NCBI RefSeq assembly: GCF_006716445.1
Contig: NZ_VFPA01000001.1
Location: 558,001 to 622,000 of the forward strand
Source of the DNA: Pseudonocardia kunmingensis
Lineage (GTDB): Bacteria > Actinomycetota > Actinomycetes > Mycobacteriales > Pseudonocardiaceae
Length of the DNA stretch: 64,000 nucleotides
Direction: 5' to 3'
Part shown: positions 1 to 7,580 of the stretch, in pieces
Position numbering within the stretch: the first letter of the stretch is position 1
How the letters are laid out: every line of letters starts with the position of its first letter
The notes under the pieces: generated by a model
The model's database searches: none
What the model was told of the DNA's origin: nothing
What the model saw: the letters and a program-made list of their open reading frames with translations, nothing else
Translations under genes and position numbers: made by a program

Positions 1-535
1 GCGGGTGCGCCGAGGCGAGCACCACGTCCAGCGCGCCGCGGGCGGCCGCCGCCCCCACGCGCTCCGCCTCGCGGACCCGCAGCTCCGACTCGCGCCGCCA
101 GACCGGCTCGACGCCCTGCCATAGCGCCTCCAGCCCGTCGGCGACGTCGCGGGCCCACCGCGCCGGCGCGTCCGCGACGGCCAGCCAGTGCGGCGGTGGC
201 GACCCGCCGAAGGTGCGGTCCAGGTCGTCGTGGACCTCCGCGTCGGTGAGCCCGCGCAACCGGTCGACCTCGGCCGGGACGTCGGTGTCGGCCGCGGGCT
301 CCGCGGGCGTCACGCACTCCGGCCCGACCGAACGCCCCGGCGCCACCAGCCGCGCGAACGCCTGCACCCCGTGGCGCGGGATCCGGGCCGCGACGCGGGC
401 GGGCACCGTGTCGAGGCCCCGAAGCCGGTCCCGCACGCCCGCGCAGGCGAGCGCCAGCACGCTCGTGTACGGGTCGAAGGCCACGCGCACCGCGGCGCGC
501 GGATCCACTCGTACCCGGCTGACCGGCCCGTCCAT
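1..535 (-). CDS. Probable winged-helix transcriptional regulator, N-terminal part, cut by window edge
   Basis: An uninterrupted frame of 178 codons runs from an ATG (CAT at 533-535 on the plus strand) to the left edge with no stop. A purine-rich GGGGGAAGG lies directly before the start. The protein begins MDGPVSRVRVDPRAAVRV and continues as an acidic, Arg-rich helical domain (for example FGGSPPPHWLAV near residue 125). This resembles the N-terminal half of actinobacterial ArsR-like regulators of the DUF5937 type, whose DNA-binding helix-turn-helix sits at the C terminus. That part lies outside the window, so the regulatory role is inferred from remembered family resemblance only. Confidence 0.5.
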   Translation of the reverse strand, partial: MDGPVSRVRVDPRAAVRVAFDPYTSVLALACAGVRDRLRGLDTVPARVAARIPRHGVQAFARLVAPGRSVGPECVTPAEPAADTDVPAEVDRLRGLTDAEVHDDLDRTFGGSPPPHWLAVADAPARWARDVADGLEALWQGVEPVWRRESELRVREAERVGAAAARGALDVVLASAHP

Positions 536-798
536 GCCTTCCCCCGAACGCTGACGAACACTTCCACGATCGGCGAAATGGCCGCGACCGCGTCACCCGT
601 CCAGGGCATCATCCCTGACGGCGCCGCACTGGGGGGTCGGCGCCCTCACCCGCCTGGGGCTGCCCGGTCGAGTGGCCGCGGCGAGGACGCGCCGGGGTGC
701 TCGGCCTCGAGGCGCCGGCCAGGCGCGGGGACAGCCCGGGCGGCGGGGACAGCACCTGCTGGATCTCGCCGCCCGGGCCTACGGCCCCGTCGCGGCGA

Positions 799-2001
799 CT
801 ACACGCCGCCCAGGACCGGCTCGAAGGCCAGCTCGGCCGCGCCGACCAGCTTGGCGTCGCGGCCGAGGGGGCTGGTCACGACGCGCGTGCCGCCCACCGC
901 CCGGCTGACGAGGCTGCGTTCGTGCACCTGGGCGCGGACCCGCTCGACGACGGCGTGCGGGAGTGCGGTGAACAGGTCCCCGAGCACGACCAGGTCCGGC
1001 GCGACCACGTTGACGACGGTCACCAGGCCGGTGGCGAGCCATTCCGCGAAGTCGTCGAGCGGGCCGGGCAGCGGGACCGTGGCGAGCGAGCGCAGCTCGG
1101 CGACCACCACGCCGCGCGGGGTGTCCTCGGGCAGCCCGAGCGCCCGGCACAGGGCCGCCTCCCCCACCTCGGTCTCCCAGCACCCGCGCGAGCCGCAGTA
1201 GCACGCGCGGCCCCCGGGGCGGACCACGAGGTGGCCGATCTCGCCGACGTAACCGCGGGTGCCGCGCAGCGGCCGTCCCCCGGCGATCACCCCGCCGCCC
1301 ACTCCGCGGTCGGCCGAGACGTAGACGAGGTCGTCCACACCCCGGGCCTCGCCGCGGACGTGCTCGGCGAGCGCGCCGAGCTCGGCGTCGTTGGCCACCT
1401 GCACCGGGATCTTCAGGACCGCCGCCAGGCGCGCGCCGAGCGCGACGTCGCGCCAGCCGAGGTTGGGTGCCTCGTGCACGAGCCCGTCGTCACGGCGCAC
1501 CACGCCCGGCACCGACACCCCGGCCCCGCGGGCGGCGACCGCCAGCTCGTCGGCGAGCAGCTGGGCCGACTCGGCGATGTGGGTGATCACCTCACCCGGC
1601 GTGCGGGTGCGGGGGTGCAGGTTCCAGCTGTGCCGCCCGAGCACCTGCCCCCCGATGCCGACCATCGCCATCGCGACCTGCTCGACGCGGATGTCGACGG
1701 CGAGCACGACCGCCGCCTCCGGTTCCGGCAGCACCATCAGCGACGGCCGTCCGGCCCCGTTGCGCTGCGCCGGCACCGCCTCGGTGACGACGCCGGCCTC
1801 GGCGAGCCCGTCGACGACCGACTTGATCGTGCTGCGGTTCAGCCCGAGCTCCGACGCGAGGGTCGCCCGCGTGCAGGGCCCGTCCACGTGGAGGCGCCGC
1901 AACAGGGCCGCCCGGTTGTGCCGGCGCGCCTCGTCCGGGCGGGCGCCGGCGGTGGCGCTGGACGCACCACCGCCACCGTCACCGCCCCACGTGCGACTCA
2001 C
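799..2001 (-). CDS. ROK-family transcriptional repressor of the xylose-type ABC operon
   Basis: A 400-residue ROK (repressor/ORF/kinase) protein. Residues about 25-80 form a winged helix (NRAALLRRLHVDG, then TRATLASELGLNRSTIKSV). The sugar-binding/kinase-like fold follows, with the ROK zinc motif CYCGSRGCWE and a nucleotide-fold segment DRGVGGGVIAGG. This is the layout of XylR/NagC-type repressors that bind a free sugar and release their operator. The GTG start is chosen because its last two bases are shared with the stop of the upstream permease gene (GTGA), so the repressor is probably the last gene of the binding protein-ATPase-permease operon and responds to the imported sugar. The frame stays open upstream, but that part lies antisense-like over the permease. 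Confidence 0.88.
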   Translation of the reverse strand: MSRTWGGDGGGGASSATAGARPDEARRHNRAALLRRLHVDGPCTRATLASELGLNRSTIKSVVDGLAEAGVVTEAVPAQRNGAGRPSLMVLPEPEAAVVLAVDIRVEQVAMAMVGIGGQVLGRHSWNLHPRTRTPGEVITHIAESAQLLADELAVAARGAGVSVPGVVRRDDGLVHEAPNLGWRDVALGARLAAVLKIPVQVANDAELGALAEHVRGEARGVDDLVYVSADRGVGGGVIAGGRPLRGTRGYVGEIGHLVVRPGGRACYCGSRGCWETEVGEAALCRALGLPEDTPRGVVVAELRSLATVPLPGPLDDFAEWLATGLVTVVNVVAPDLVVLGDLFTALPHAVVERVRAQVHERSLVSRAVGGTRVVTSPLGRDAKLVGAAELAFEPVLGGV

Positions 2002-3482
2002 GTGCCGGCGACCGCCGACCGCCGCCGCGAGAGCACGTCGACGCCCGCGGCCAGCAGGAGCACGACGCCGTTGACCAGGAACACCACCGACGCGGGCTGG
2101 CCGAGCAGCCCGAGACCGTTGTTCACGGTGGCGAGCACCGCACCACCGATCACGGCGTTGCTGACCCGGCCGCGCCCGCCGAACAGCGAGGTACCGCCGA
2201 TGACCGCGGCGCCCACGGCGAACAGCAGCGTGTTGCCACCACCGGCCGCAGGCGAGACCGAGCCGACCTTCGACGAGTAGACGATCGCGCCGATGGCCGC
2301 GCACGCCGAGGCGATCACGAACACCGTGGCCTTCACCCGGACCACGTCGATGCCGGCCCGACGGGCGGCCTCCCGGTTGCCGCCCACGGCGTAGACGTGC
2401 CGGCCGAAGCGGGTGCGGTCGAGCAGGTAGGTGCCCGCGACGAGCAGCGCCAGCACGACCGGCACCACGTAGGGGACGCCCGAGATCGGCGTGAGGCCCG
2501 GTGAGCGGTCGAGGGTGAGCAGGAACGTCGCCACCGCGGCCAGCACCACCACCGCGCCGACCTTCATCAGCACCAGCCCGGTCGGCTGCGCCACCAGGCC
2601 CAGCCGGCGCCGCGACGCCTGCCGGTAGAGCAGCACCGCGGCGTAGCCGCCCGCGCCGACCACGAACAGGACCCAGCTGCCGAGCGTCGAGAGGTTGCCG
2701 TTGGCGACGGCGATGATCACGTCGTCGCGCAGGCCGAGGGTGCCGCCGTCGCCGATGAGCTGCAGGATCACGCCCTGCCACGCGATGAACAGCGCGAGCG
2801 TCACGACGAACGAGGGCATGCCCAGCTTCGCCACGGCGAAGCCGGTGAGGCAGCCGATCACCACGCCGACGCAGACCGCCAGCAGCATCTCCAGCCACGG
2901 GTTCGGCGGGAACCCGACCAGCATCAGCACCAGCGCCACCGCGGAGAGCGCGGCGCCGAACCAGATGCGCAGCATCAGCGCGATCACGATCGCGACGACG
3001 ACCACCACGAGGAACATCACGAACACCGTGGTGCCCATGCCGCCCAGCAGGTTGCCGTTGCTGACCAGGTGCAGCGCCATCACGGCGGCCGCCAGCCCGG
3101 ACGCGGTGCCGGCCGCGAGGTCGATCTCGCCGGTCAGGAGCACGAACACCAGGCCGATCGCGATGATCGTCTGCCCCGCGCCCTGCTGCAGCAGGTTGGC
3201 CAGGTTCAGCAGGCTGGGGAACGTGCCCCCGGAGTCGAGCACGGTGAACAGGACGAACAGCGCCGCCAGCCCGAGCAGGGCGGGCAGCGCGCCCAGGTCG
3301 CCGTTGCGCAGGTTGCGCACGTAGGCCCGAACGGCCTCGCCCGTGGTGCGCGCGGTGGTGTCGATGCCGAAGTCGGCGGAGCGCGCGGACGCCGGCGCCG
3401 CGCGCTCCGCGGCACTCGTGGCCGCGGGGGCCGCCGTGCTCTCCACCTGGGTCTCCTCCGTGCGCATCTTGTCAGCAGCCAT
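1998..3482 (-). CDS. Sugar ABC transporter permease, XylH-like
   Basis: A 494-residue membrane protein of the BPD_transp_2 family (XylH/RbsC type), which forms the membrane channel of a monosaccharide importer. After a cytoplasmic Ala-rich N terminus of about 65 residues there are ten or more hydrophobic segments. The family hallmark near the C terminus is visible: TRFGRHVYAVGGNREAARRA, the coupling loop contacting the ATPase, followed by GGTSLFGGRGRV. The long form, with an extra central hydrophobic insertion, is typical of xylose-type permeases. Its start overlaps the ATPase stop by one base (TGATG), and its stop overlaps the ROK gene start. Xylose is a guess by family; the real substrate could be another pentose or hexose. 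Confidence 0.9.
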   Translation of the reverse strand: MAADKMRTEETQVESTAAPAATSAAERAAPASARSADFGIDTTARTTGEAVRAYVRNLRNGDLGALPALLGLAALFVLFTVLDSGGTFPSLLNLANLLQQGAGQTIIAIGLVFVLLTGEIDLAAGTASGLAAAVMALHLVSNGNLLGGMGTTVFVMFLVVVVVAIVIALMLRIWFGAALSAVALVLMLVGFPPNPWLEMLLAVCVGVVIGCLTGFAVAKLGMPSFVVTLALFIAWQGVILQLIGDGGTLGLRDDVIIAVANGNLSTLGSWVLFVVGAGGYAAVLLYRQASRRRLGLVAQPTGLVLMKVGAVVVLAAVATFLLTLDRSPGLTPISGVPYVVPVVLALLVAGTYLLDRTRFGRHVYAVGGNREAARRAGIDVVRVKATVFVIASACAAIGAIVYSSKVGSVSPAAGGGNTLLFAVGAAVIGGTSLFGGRGRVSNAVIGGAVLATVNNGLGLLGQPASVVFLVNGVVLLLAAGVDVLSRRRSAVAGT

Positions 3483-4255
3483 CAGACGACCACGCTCTCG
3501 GGTCGCTGCAGGCCGAGGTCACCCGAGCGCCCGGCCGTGATCAGCTCCACGACCTGGCCGTGGGTGACGTCCTTGGTGGGCACCTGGGCGACCATCCGGC
3601 CCAGGTAGAGGGTGGCGATCCGGTCCGCCACCTCGAACACGTCGGCCATGTTGTGGCTGATCAGCACCACGGCGAGGCCCTGCTCGGCCAGCCGGCGCAC
3701 CAGGTCGAGCACCTGGCGGGTCTGGGCGACGCCGAGCGCGGCCGTCGGCTCGTCCAGCAGCACGACCTTGGAGTCCCACAGCACCGCCTTGGCGATGGCC
3801 ACGGTCTGGCGCTGTCCGCCGGACAGCGCGGCCACCGGCATCCGCACCGACGTCACGGTGCGCACCGACAGCGACGCGAGGGTGCGCCGCGCCGCCTGCT
3901 CCATGTCCGCCTCGTCGAGCAGCCACGGCTTGCCCCGCTCGCGGCCGAGGAACATGTTCTGCACGATGTCGAGGTTGTCGGCCAGCGCGAGGTCCTGGTA
4001 GACGACCTCGATCCCCAGGTGCGACGCGTCGGTCGGGCCGTGGATCGCGACCGGGGCGCCGTCGAAGCGCACCTCGCCGCCGTCGATCGGGTGGATGCCG
4101 GCGACGCACTTGACGAGCGTCGACTTGCCGGCGCCGTTGTCCCCGACGAGCGCGGTGACCTCGCCGGCCCGCACGTCGAAGTCCACCTCGTGCAGCACCT
4201 GCACGGCGCCGAAGCTCTTGTTCACCCCGCGCAGCTGCAGGATCGGTTCACTCAT
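3482..4255 (-). CDS. Sugar ABC transporter ATP-binding protein, single NBD
   Basis: A 257-residue ABC ATPase with Walker A GDNGAGKS (38-45), Q-loop Gln87, signature LSGGQRQ (144-150), Walker B VVLLDEP (164-170) and switch histidine in ISHN (about 201). It energises the neighbouring permease. It carries one nucleotide-binding domain, unlike the roughly 500-residue double-domain XylG and RbsA of enterobacteria, so the working transporter presumably uses two copies, as in the FrcA class. Its stop overlaps the permease start (TGATG). It lies about 70 bases downstream of the binding-protein gene and is probably cotranscribed with it. Confidence 0.92.
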   Translation of the reverse strand: MSEPILQLRGVNKSFGAVQVLHEVDFDVRAGEVTALVGDNGAGKSTLVKCVAGIHPIDGGEVRFDGAPVAIHGPTDASHLGIEVVYQDLALADNLDIVQNMFLGRERGKPWLLDEADMEQAARRTLASLSVRTVTSVRMPVAALSGGQRQTVAIAKAVLWDSKVVLLDEPTAALGVAQTRQVLDLVRRLAEQGLAVVLISHNMADVFEVADRIATLYLGRMVAQVPTKDVTHGQVVELITAGRSGDLGLQRPESVVV

Positions 4256-4326
4256 GATCTACCTCCGGTACGCGTGCCGGAGGGCGCCGCTCGTGACGGC
4301 GCCCTCCGCACACGCGGGTCGACGAG

Positions 4327-5457
4327 CTAGCTGGTGGCGATGCCCAGCTCCTGGCAGGCCGCGGCGGTGTCCGCGACGCAGATGTCCGACGCCGGCACGG
4401 CGCCCTCGTCGACCACGGTCTTGACGTTCTCGCGGGTGATCAGCTGCGGCTCGAGCAGCACCGACTTGACCTCGCGGTTGCCCTGCGGGTCCGCCACCGT
4501 GTCGGTGGCGAGCGCGTCGGCCGCGGCGGTGTCGCCGTTCGCCAGTGCGGCCGCCAGCTTGGCGGCGGCCTCGGCCTCCTGGACGATCGGCTTGTAGACG
4601 GTCATGTACTGGTCGCCGCGCAGGATGGCCTGCAGGCCGTCCGGGGTGGCGTCCTGGCCGGTCACCGGCACCTGGCCGTTGAGGCCGTACTTCGCGAGCA
4701 CGGTGATGATCGCGCCCGCCAGGCCGTCGTTCGCGGCGACGACGCCGTCGACCTGGCCGCCGTTGCCCGTCAGGATCTGCTCGAACGTGGTGCCGCCGAT
4801 CTGGTTGTCCCAGTCCTCGATCTGCTGGCTCTGCACGAGCCGGTACTCACCGGACTGGTACTTCGGGCCGAGCACCCGCTGCTGGCCGTTGTAGAACAGC
4901 GTGGCGTTGTTGTCGGTCGGAGCGCCCTCGATCTCGATGATCGACGGGTTCGGGGTGCCCTTCGCGTCGAGCGCCTGCACGAGGCCCTGCCCCTGCAGCT
5001 CGCCGACCTTCTCGTTGTCGAACGAGACGTAGTAGTCGCTGGAGCCGCCCAGGTTGAGCCGGTCGTAGTCGATCGTCGGGATGCCCTGGGCCTTGGCCTT
5101 CGCGGCGACGGCCGAGCCGGACTCGCTGCTGATCGACGCGATCACCAGCACCTTGACGCCGCTGGCGATCATGCTGTCGGCCAGCGTCGAGAACTTCTGC
5201 TCGTCGCCGAGCGCGTTCTGGATGTCGGCGTCGAGGCCCTCGGCCCGCATCGCCTCCTCCAGGAGCGGCTTGTCGAAGCCCTCCCAGCGGGCGGAGCTCT
5301 CGGTCTCGGGGAGGATCACACCGACCTTGGCCCCTCCGGCCGGCGCGGCGCTCTCCTCCGCGGGCGCCGAGGGAGCGGCGGCGTTCTGGCCGCAGGCGGC
5401 GAGCACGAGGGCGAGCCCCAGTCCCGCGGCCGCGAGCGCGGTTCTCCTGATGCGCAT
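4327..5457 (-). CDS. Sugar-binding lipoprotein, XylF-like
   Basis: A 376-residue periplasmic-binding-protein-fold lipoprotein. The signal peptide MRIRRTALAAAGLGLALVLA ends in lipobox LAACG, so the protein is anchored outside the membrane by that Cys. The Peripla_BP_4 fold follows: KVGVILPETESSARWEGFDKP, then VLVIASISSESGSA, then DGVVAANDGLAGAI. It should capture the sugar and deliver it to the permease. The ATG is preferred over an upstream in-frame start because GGAAGGA lies 5 bases before it and the signal peptide begins there. It is the first gene of the operon; the region upstream holds candidate operator palindromes. Confidence 0.92.
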   Translation of the reverse strand: MRIRRTALAAAGLGLALVLAACGQNAAAPSAPAEESAAPAGGAKVGVILPETESSARWEGFDKPLLEEAMRAEGLDADIQNALGDEQKFSTLADSMIASGVKVLVIASISSESGSAVAAKAKAQGIPTIDYDRLNLGGSSDYYVSFDNEKVGELQGQGLVQALDAKGTPNPSIIEIEGAPTDNNATLFYNGQQRVLGPKYQSGEYRLVQSQQIEDWDNQIGGTTFEQILTGNGGQVDGVVAANDGLAGAIITVLAKYGLNGQVPVTGQDATPDGLQAILRGDQYMTVYKPIVQEAEAAAKLAAALANGDTAAADALATDTVADPQGNREVKSVLLEPQLITRENVKTVVDEGAVPASDICVADTAAACQELGIATS

Positions 5458-5517
5458 GGTCGTCCTTCCACAGCGTCGGGGACCCCGAGCCGGAGCACGG
5501 GCGAAGTCGAACGAAAT

Positions 5518-5550
5518 GTTGTGGCGGACAACGTATGTCCCCGATCGGGG
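5518..5550. promoter_or_regulatory. Candidate ROK operator upstream of the sugar-binding protein gene
   Basis: Two inverted repeats lie 60-95 bases upstream of the lipoprotein gene start: GTTGT-N5-ACAAC at 5518-5532 and the perfect palindrome CCCCGATCGGGG at 5539-5550. The first resembles the TTTGT...ACAAA half-sites of XylR-type ROK repressors. Assigning it to the adjacent ROK gene is inference. Confidence 0.4.
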
Positions 5551-5666
5551 TGGCGCCAAGCACACTGGATCGTTCAAGTGATGGCGATCCGGTCACGATC
5601 GGGTCACGAGGACGGGGATTTGTTGTGAGAAGCGGAGCTGGACGCGGCGCGGCCCCGCACCACCCA

Positions 5667-5719
5667 CCGACGAACGGCACTCTCGTCGGTACCTAGCCGA
5701 CGAGAGTGCCGTTCGTCGG
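5667..5719. terminator. Perfect 23-bp hairpin with TACCTAG loop (copy 1)
   Basis: The arms at 5667-5689 and 5697-5719 are exact reverse complements around a 7-base loop TACCTAG (5690-5696). The hairpin lies about 90 bases past the stop of the leftward EamA gene and upstream of the sugar operon, so it could end EamA transcription. A near-identical hairpin with the same loop occurs at 63722-63770. Apart from this hairpin and the operator-like palindromes, the gap from 5458 to 5809 shows no gene. Confidence 0.6.
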
Positions 5720-5809
5720 CGAGGCAGGTTCACCCGCGCGTCGCATGCTCACTCGATCAGGCGGAAACGCGTGACGCATCGTGAAGGCGACGTGCGTCAC
5801 TCTGCGTGG

Positions 5810-6691
5810 TCATCCTCCCGTTCGGCCCACCGCGGCCGGGACGTCCCCGTCGCGGGTCCGGAGGGCGACCGCGGTCACGACCGCGCCGATGCCGAGGAGC
5901 TCCAGCAGCGTCGGGACCTGCGCGAGCGCTACCAGCCCGATCACCGTGGCGGTGGCCGGGAGCAGCGCCAGCAGCACCGCGAACCGAGCCTGGCCGACGC
6001 GCCGCAGCACCACCTGGTCCAGCACGTAGGGGACCACGCTCGACAGCACTCCGACCCCGACGCCCAGCACCAGCACCAGCGGGTCGGCCAGCGCGGCGAA
6101 CCCGCCCGGGCCCGCGGTCAGCAGCAACGGCGAGAGCAGGACGGCCGCCACGACGAAGCCCACGGCCATGTCGTCCAGGCCGTTGCCCCCGCTCGCCACC
6201 CGCTTCCCCAGCACGATGTAGGCCGCCCACATGCTGGCCGCCCCCAACGCCCACAACACCCCCGAAGGGCTGCCTGACCAGCGCACATCCGCGATGAGCA
6301 GCACGCCGACCGCGGCGAACAGCACCGCCGCGACGTCCCGCGGACGCCGCGACGCCGCCGCCGCGACGGCCACCGGACCGCAGAACTCGATCGCCACCAC
6401 GGTGCCCAGCGGGAGCCGCGCGATGGCCTCGTAGAACGCGATGTTCATCAGGGCGGTCGCGAGCCCGAAGGCCACGGCGCGCGCGAGCCGCACGCCGCGC
6501 CAGGCCTCCCAGCGCGGCCGCCGCCAGGCGATCAGCACCGCGGCCGCGCCGAACAGGCGCAGGACCGCGACGGCCGTGGGCGACAGCCGGTCGAACAACC
6601 CGACGGCCAGCGCCGCGCCGACGTACATCGACACGCCGCCGACGATGAACAGGACGGGCGCCGGGACCCGCGTCGCCACTCCACTCAGCAC
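5810..6691 (-). CDS. EamA-family (RhtA-like) inner-membrane transporter
   Basis: A 293-residue protein with about ten hydrophobic helices in two EamA repeats (drug/metabolite transporter superfamily). Segments such as PLGTVVAIEFCGPVAVAAAA and the second-repeat SSVVPYVLDQVVLRRVGQAR match the RhtA subgroup, which exports threonine or homoserine-type metabolites. The exported compound cannot be told from sequence. The GTG start sits 8 bases downstream of TACGCT (minus strand, 6705-6700), a good -10 hexamer, so the mRNA is probably leaderless. It stands alone as a transcription unit. Confidence 0.88.
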   Translation of the reverse strand: MLSGVATRVPAPVLFIVGGVSMYVGAALAVGLFDRLSPTAVAVLRLFGAAAVLIAWRRPRWEAWRGVRLARAVAFGLATALMNIAFYEAIARLPLGTVVAIEFCGPVAVAAAASRRPRDVAAVLFAAVGVLLIADVRWSGSPSGVLWALGAASMWAAYIVLGKRVASGGNGLDDMAVGFVVAAVLLSPLLLTAGPGGFAALADPLVLVLGVGVGVLSSVVPYVLDQVVLRRVGQARFAVLLALLPATATVIGLVALAQVPTLLELLGIGAVVTAVALRTRDGDVPAAVGRTGG

Positions 6692-6962
6692 GTGTGCCCA
6701 GCGTAGTCGACCCGACGGCAGTGTTTACACCGGTCGCCTTGCGGTGTCACCCGCGGCACCCCATCATTCACTCGTAGTCAACTGGATCTGCAGGAGGCCC
6801 CGGAGTGTCATCGCGCCGTCGGTACGTGACGACCGTCGCGACGCGCCACGGGAACACGTGCAGGGGTGCTGTACGTCTGGGAGAGTGGGGCGCACCGCGC
6901 AAGCGGTCGTCACAGCAAGCGATTCCGGGCCCGACCCGGGATCGAGACGGAGGGAGACCGCT

Positions 6963-7148
6963 ATGCAGCCAGGAACCCTGACCCGGCCCGAGTTGACCGC
7001 CGCTGACCGCTGTGACCGTTGCGGAGCGGCTGCGAAGGTCCGGGCGGTGTTGCCGAAGGGCGGCGAACTGCTGTTCTGCGGTCACCACGCCCGGGCACAC
7101 GCCGACAAGCTCCGAGAGCTGGAGATCGACGTGCAGTCCGGCAGTTGA
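6963..7148 (+). CDS. DUF7455-type small zinc-ribbon-like protein
   Basis: A 61-residue protein whose core DRCDRCGAAAKVRAVLPKGG is followed by LLFCGHHARAHADKLREL. The CxxC and CxHHxxxH arrangement suggests one bound metal ion. The family is small, conserved and uncharacterised in actinobacteria (DUF7455). The ATG is preceded by CGGAGGGAGA at a good distance. In many actinobacteria a close relative lies beside an SF2 helicase gene, and here it converges on one across a repeat array. Confidence 0.85.
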   Translation: MQPGTLTRPELTAADRCDRCGAAAKVRAVLPKGGELLFCGHHARAHADKLRELEIDVQSGS

Positions 7149-7252
7149 CCGGGGCCGGCGCAGCCGGCCCGATCACATGCCACGGACGGGGCGGGGACCA
7201 CACGGTCCCCGCCCCGTCGCCGTCTCCCCACCCGGGCCGCGAACGAAGAGCG

Positions 7253-7340
7253 CGAGTCCCCCGTCCCGCCCCGGCGAGTCTCCCGAACGAGCAGCGCGAG
7301 TCTCCCGAACGAGCAGCGCGAGTCTCCCGAACGAGCGGTG
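7253..7340. repeat. 22-bp-period repeat array, left block (4 units)
   Basis: Four tandem 22-base units start at 7253 (degenerate), 7275, 7297 and 7319; the last three are nearly identical and begin CGAGTCTCCCGAACGAG. The core CGAGTCTCCC is the reverse complement of the GGGAGACTCG core of the block at 7451-7570, so the two blocks face each other. They occupy the gap between two converging genes. Bases 7341-7450 between them hold a GTTGCC/GGCAAC pair (7344-7349, 7381-7386) and the palindrome CCCCCGTACGGGGG (7386-7399). Confidence 0.85.
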
Positions 7341-7450
7341 ACAGTTGCCCTTTCGGACAGGGTGAGTTCCGCAGCGACAAGGCAACCCCCGTACGGGGGC
7401 CCGGCGTGAGATTTGCCCCACCCTGACGGAAGACCCGGCCCTGTTCGGAC

Positions 7451-7570
7451 GGGAGACCCACCCGGCGCGTACGGGAGACTCGCCCTGTTCGGACGGGAGA
7501 CTCGCCCTGTCGGGACGGGAGACTCGCCCTGTCGGGACGGGAGACTCGCCCTGTCGGGACGGGGGACTCG
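7451..7570. repeat. 22-bp-period repeat array, right block (5 units plus partial)
   Basis: Units start at 7451 (diverged), 7473, 7495, 7517 and 7539, with a partial unit at 7561. Typical units read GGGAGACTCGCCCTGT followed by CGGGAC or TCGGAC; three copies are almost identical. The block ends 10 bases before the helicase stop codon. RNA from either direction could fold left units against right units into a very long hairpin. Confidence 0.85.
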
Positions 7571-7580
7571 CGGGGTGGGG

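Noticed and set aside
799..2898. A 699-codon open frame continuing upstream of the ROK start
   Set aside because: The upstream 299 codons are antisense-like, Arg/Gly-rich low-complexity product lying inside the permease gene; the GTGA overlap gives a much better start at 2001.
5757..6277. Open frames on both strands overlapping the EamA gene
   Set aside because: All are low-complexity Arg/Ala/Gly products typical of high-G+C shadow frames; only the 5810-6691 frame shows membrane helices and family motifs.
7253..7570. CRISPR array
   Set aside because: The 22-base units are directly adjacent with no unique spacers, the two blocks are inverted relative to each other, and no cas genes lie nearby.
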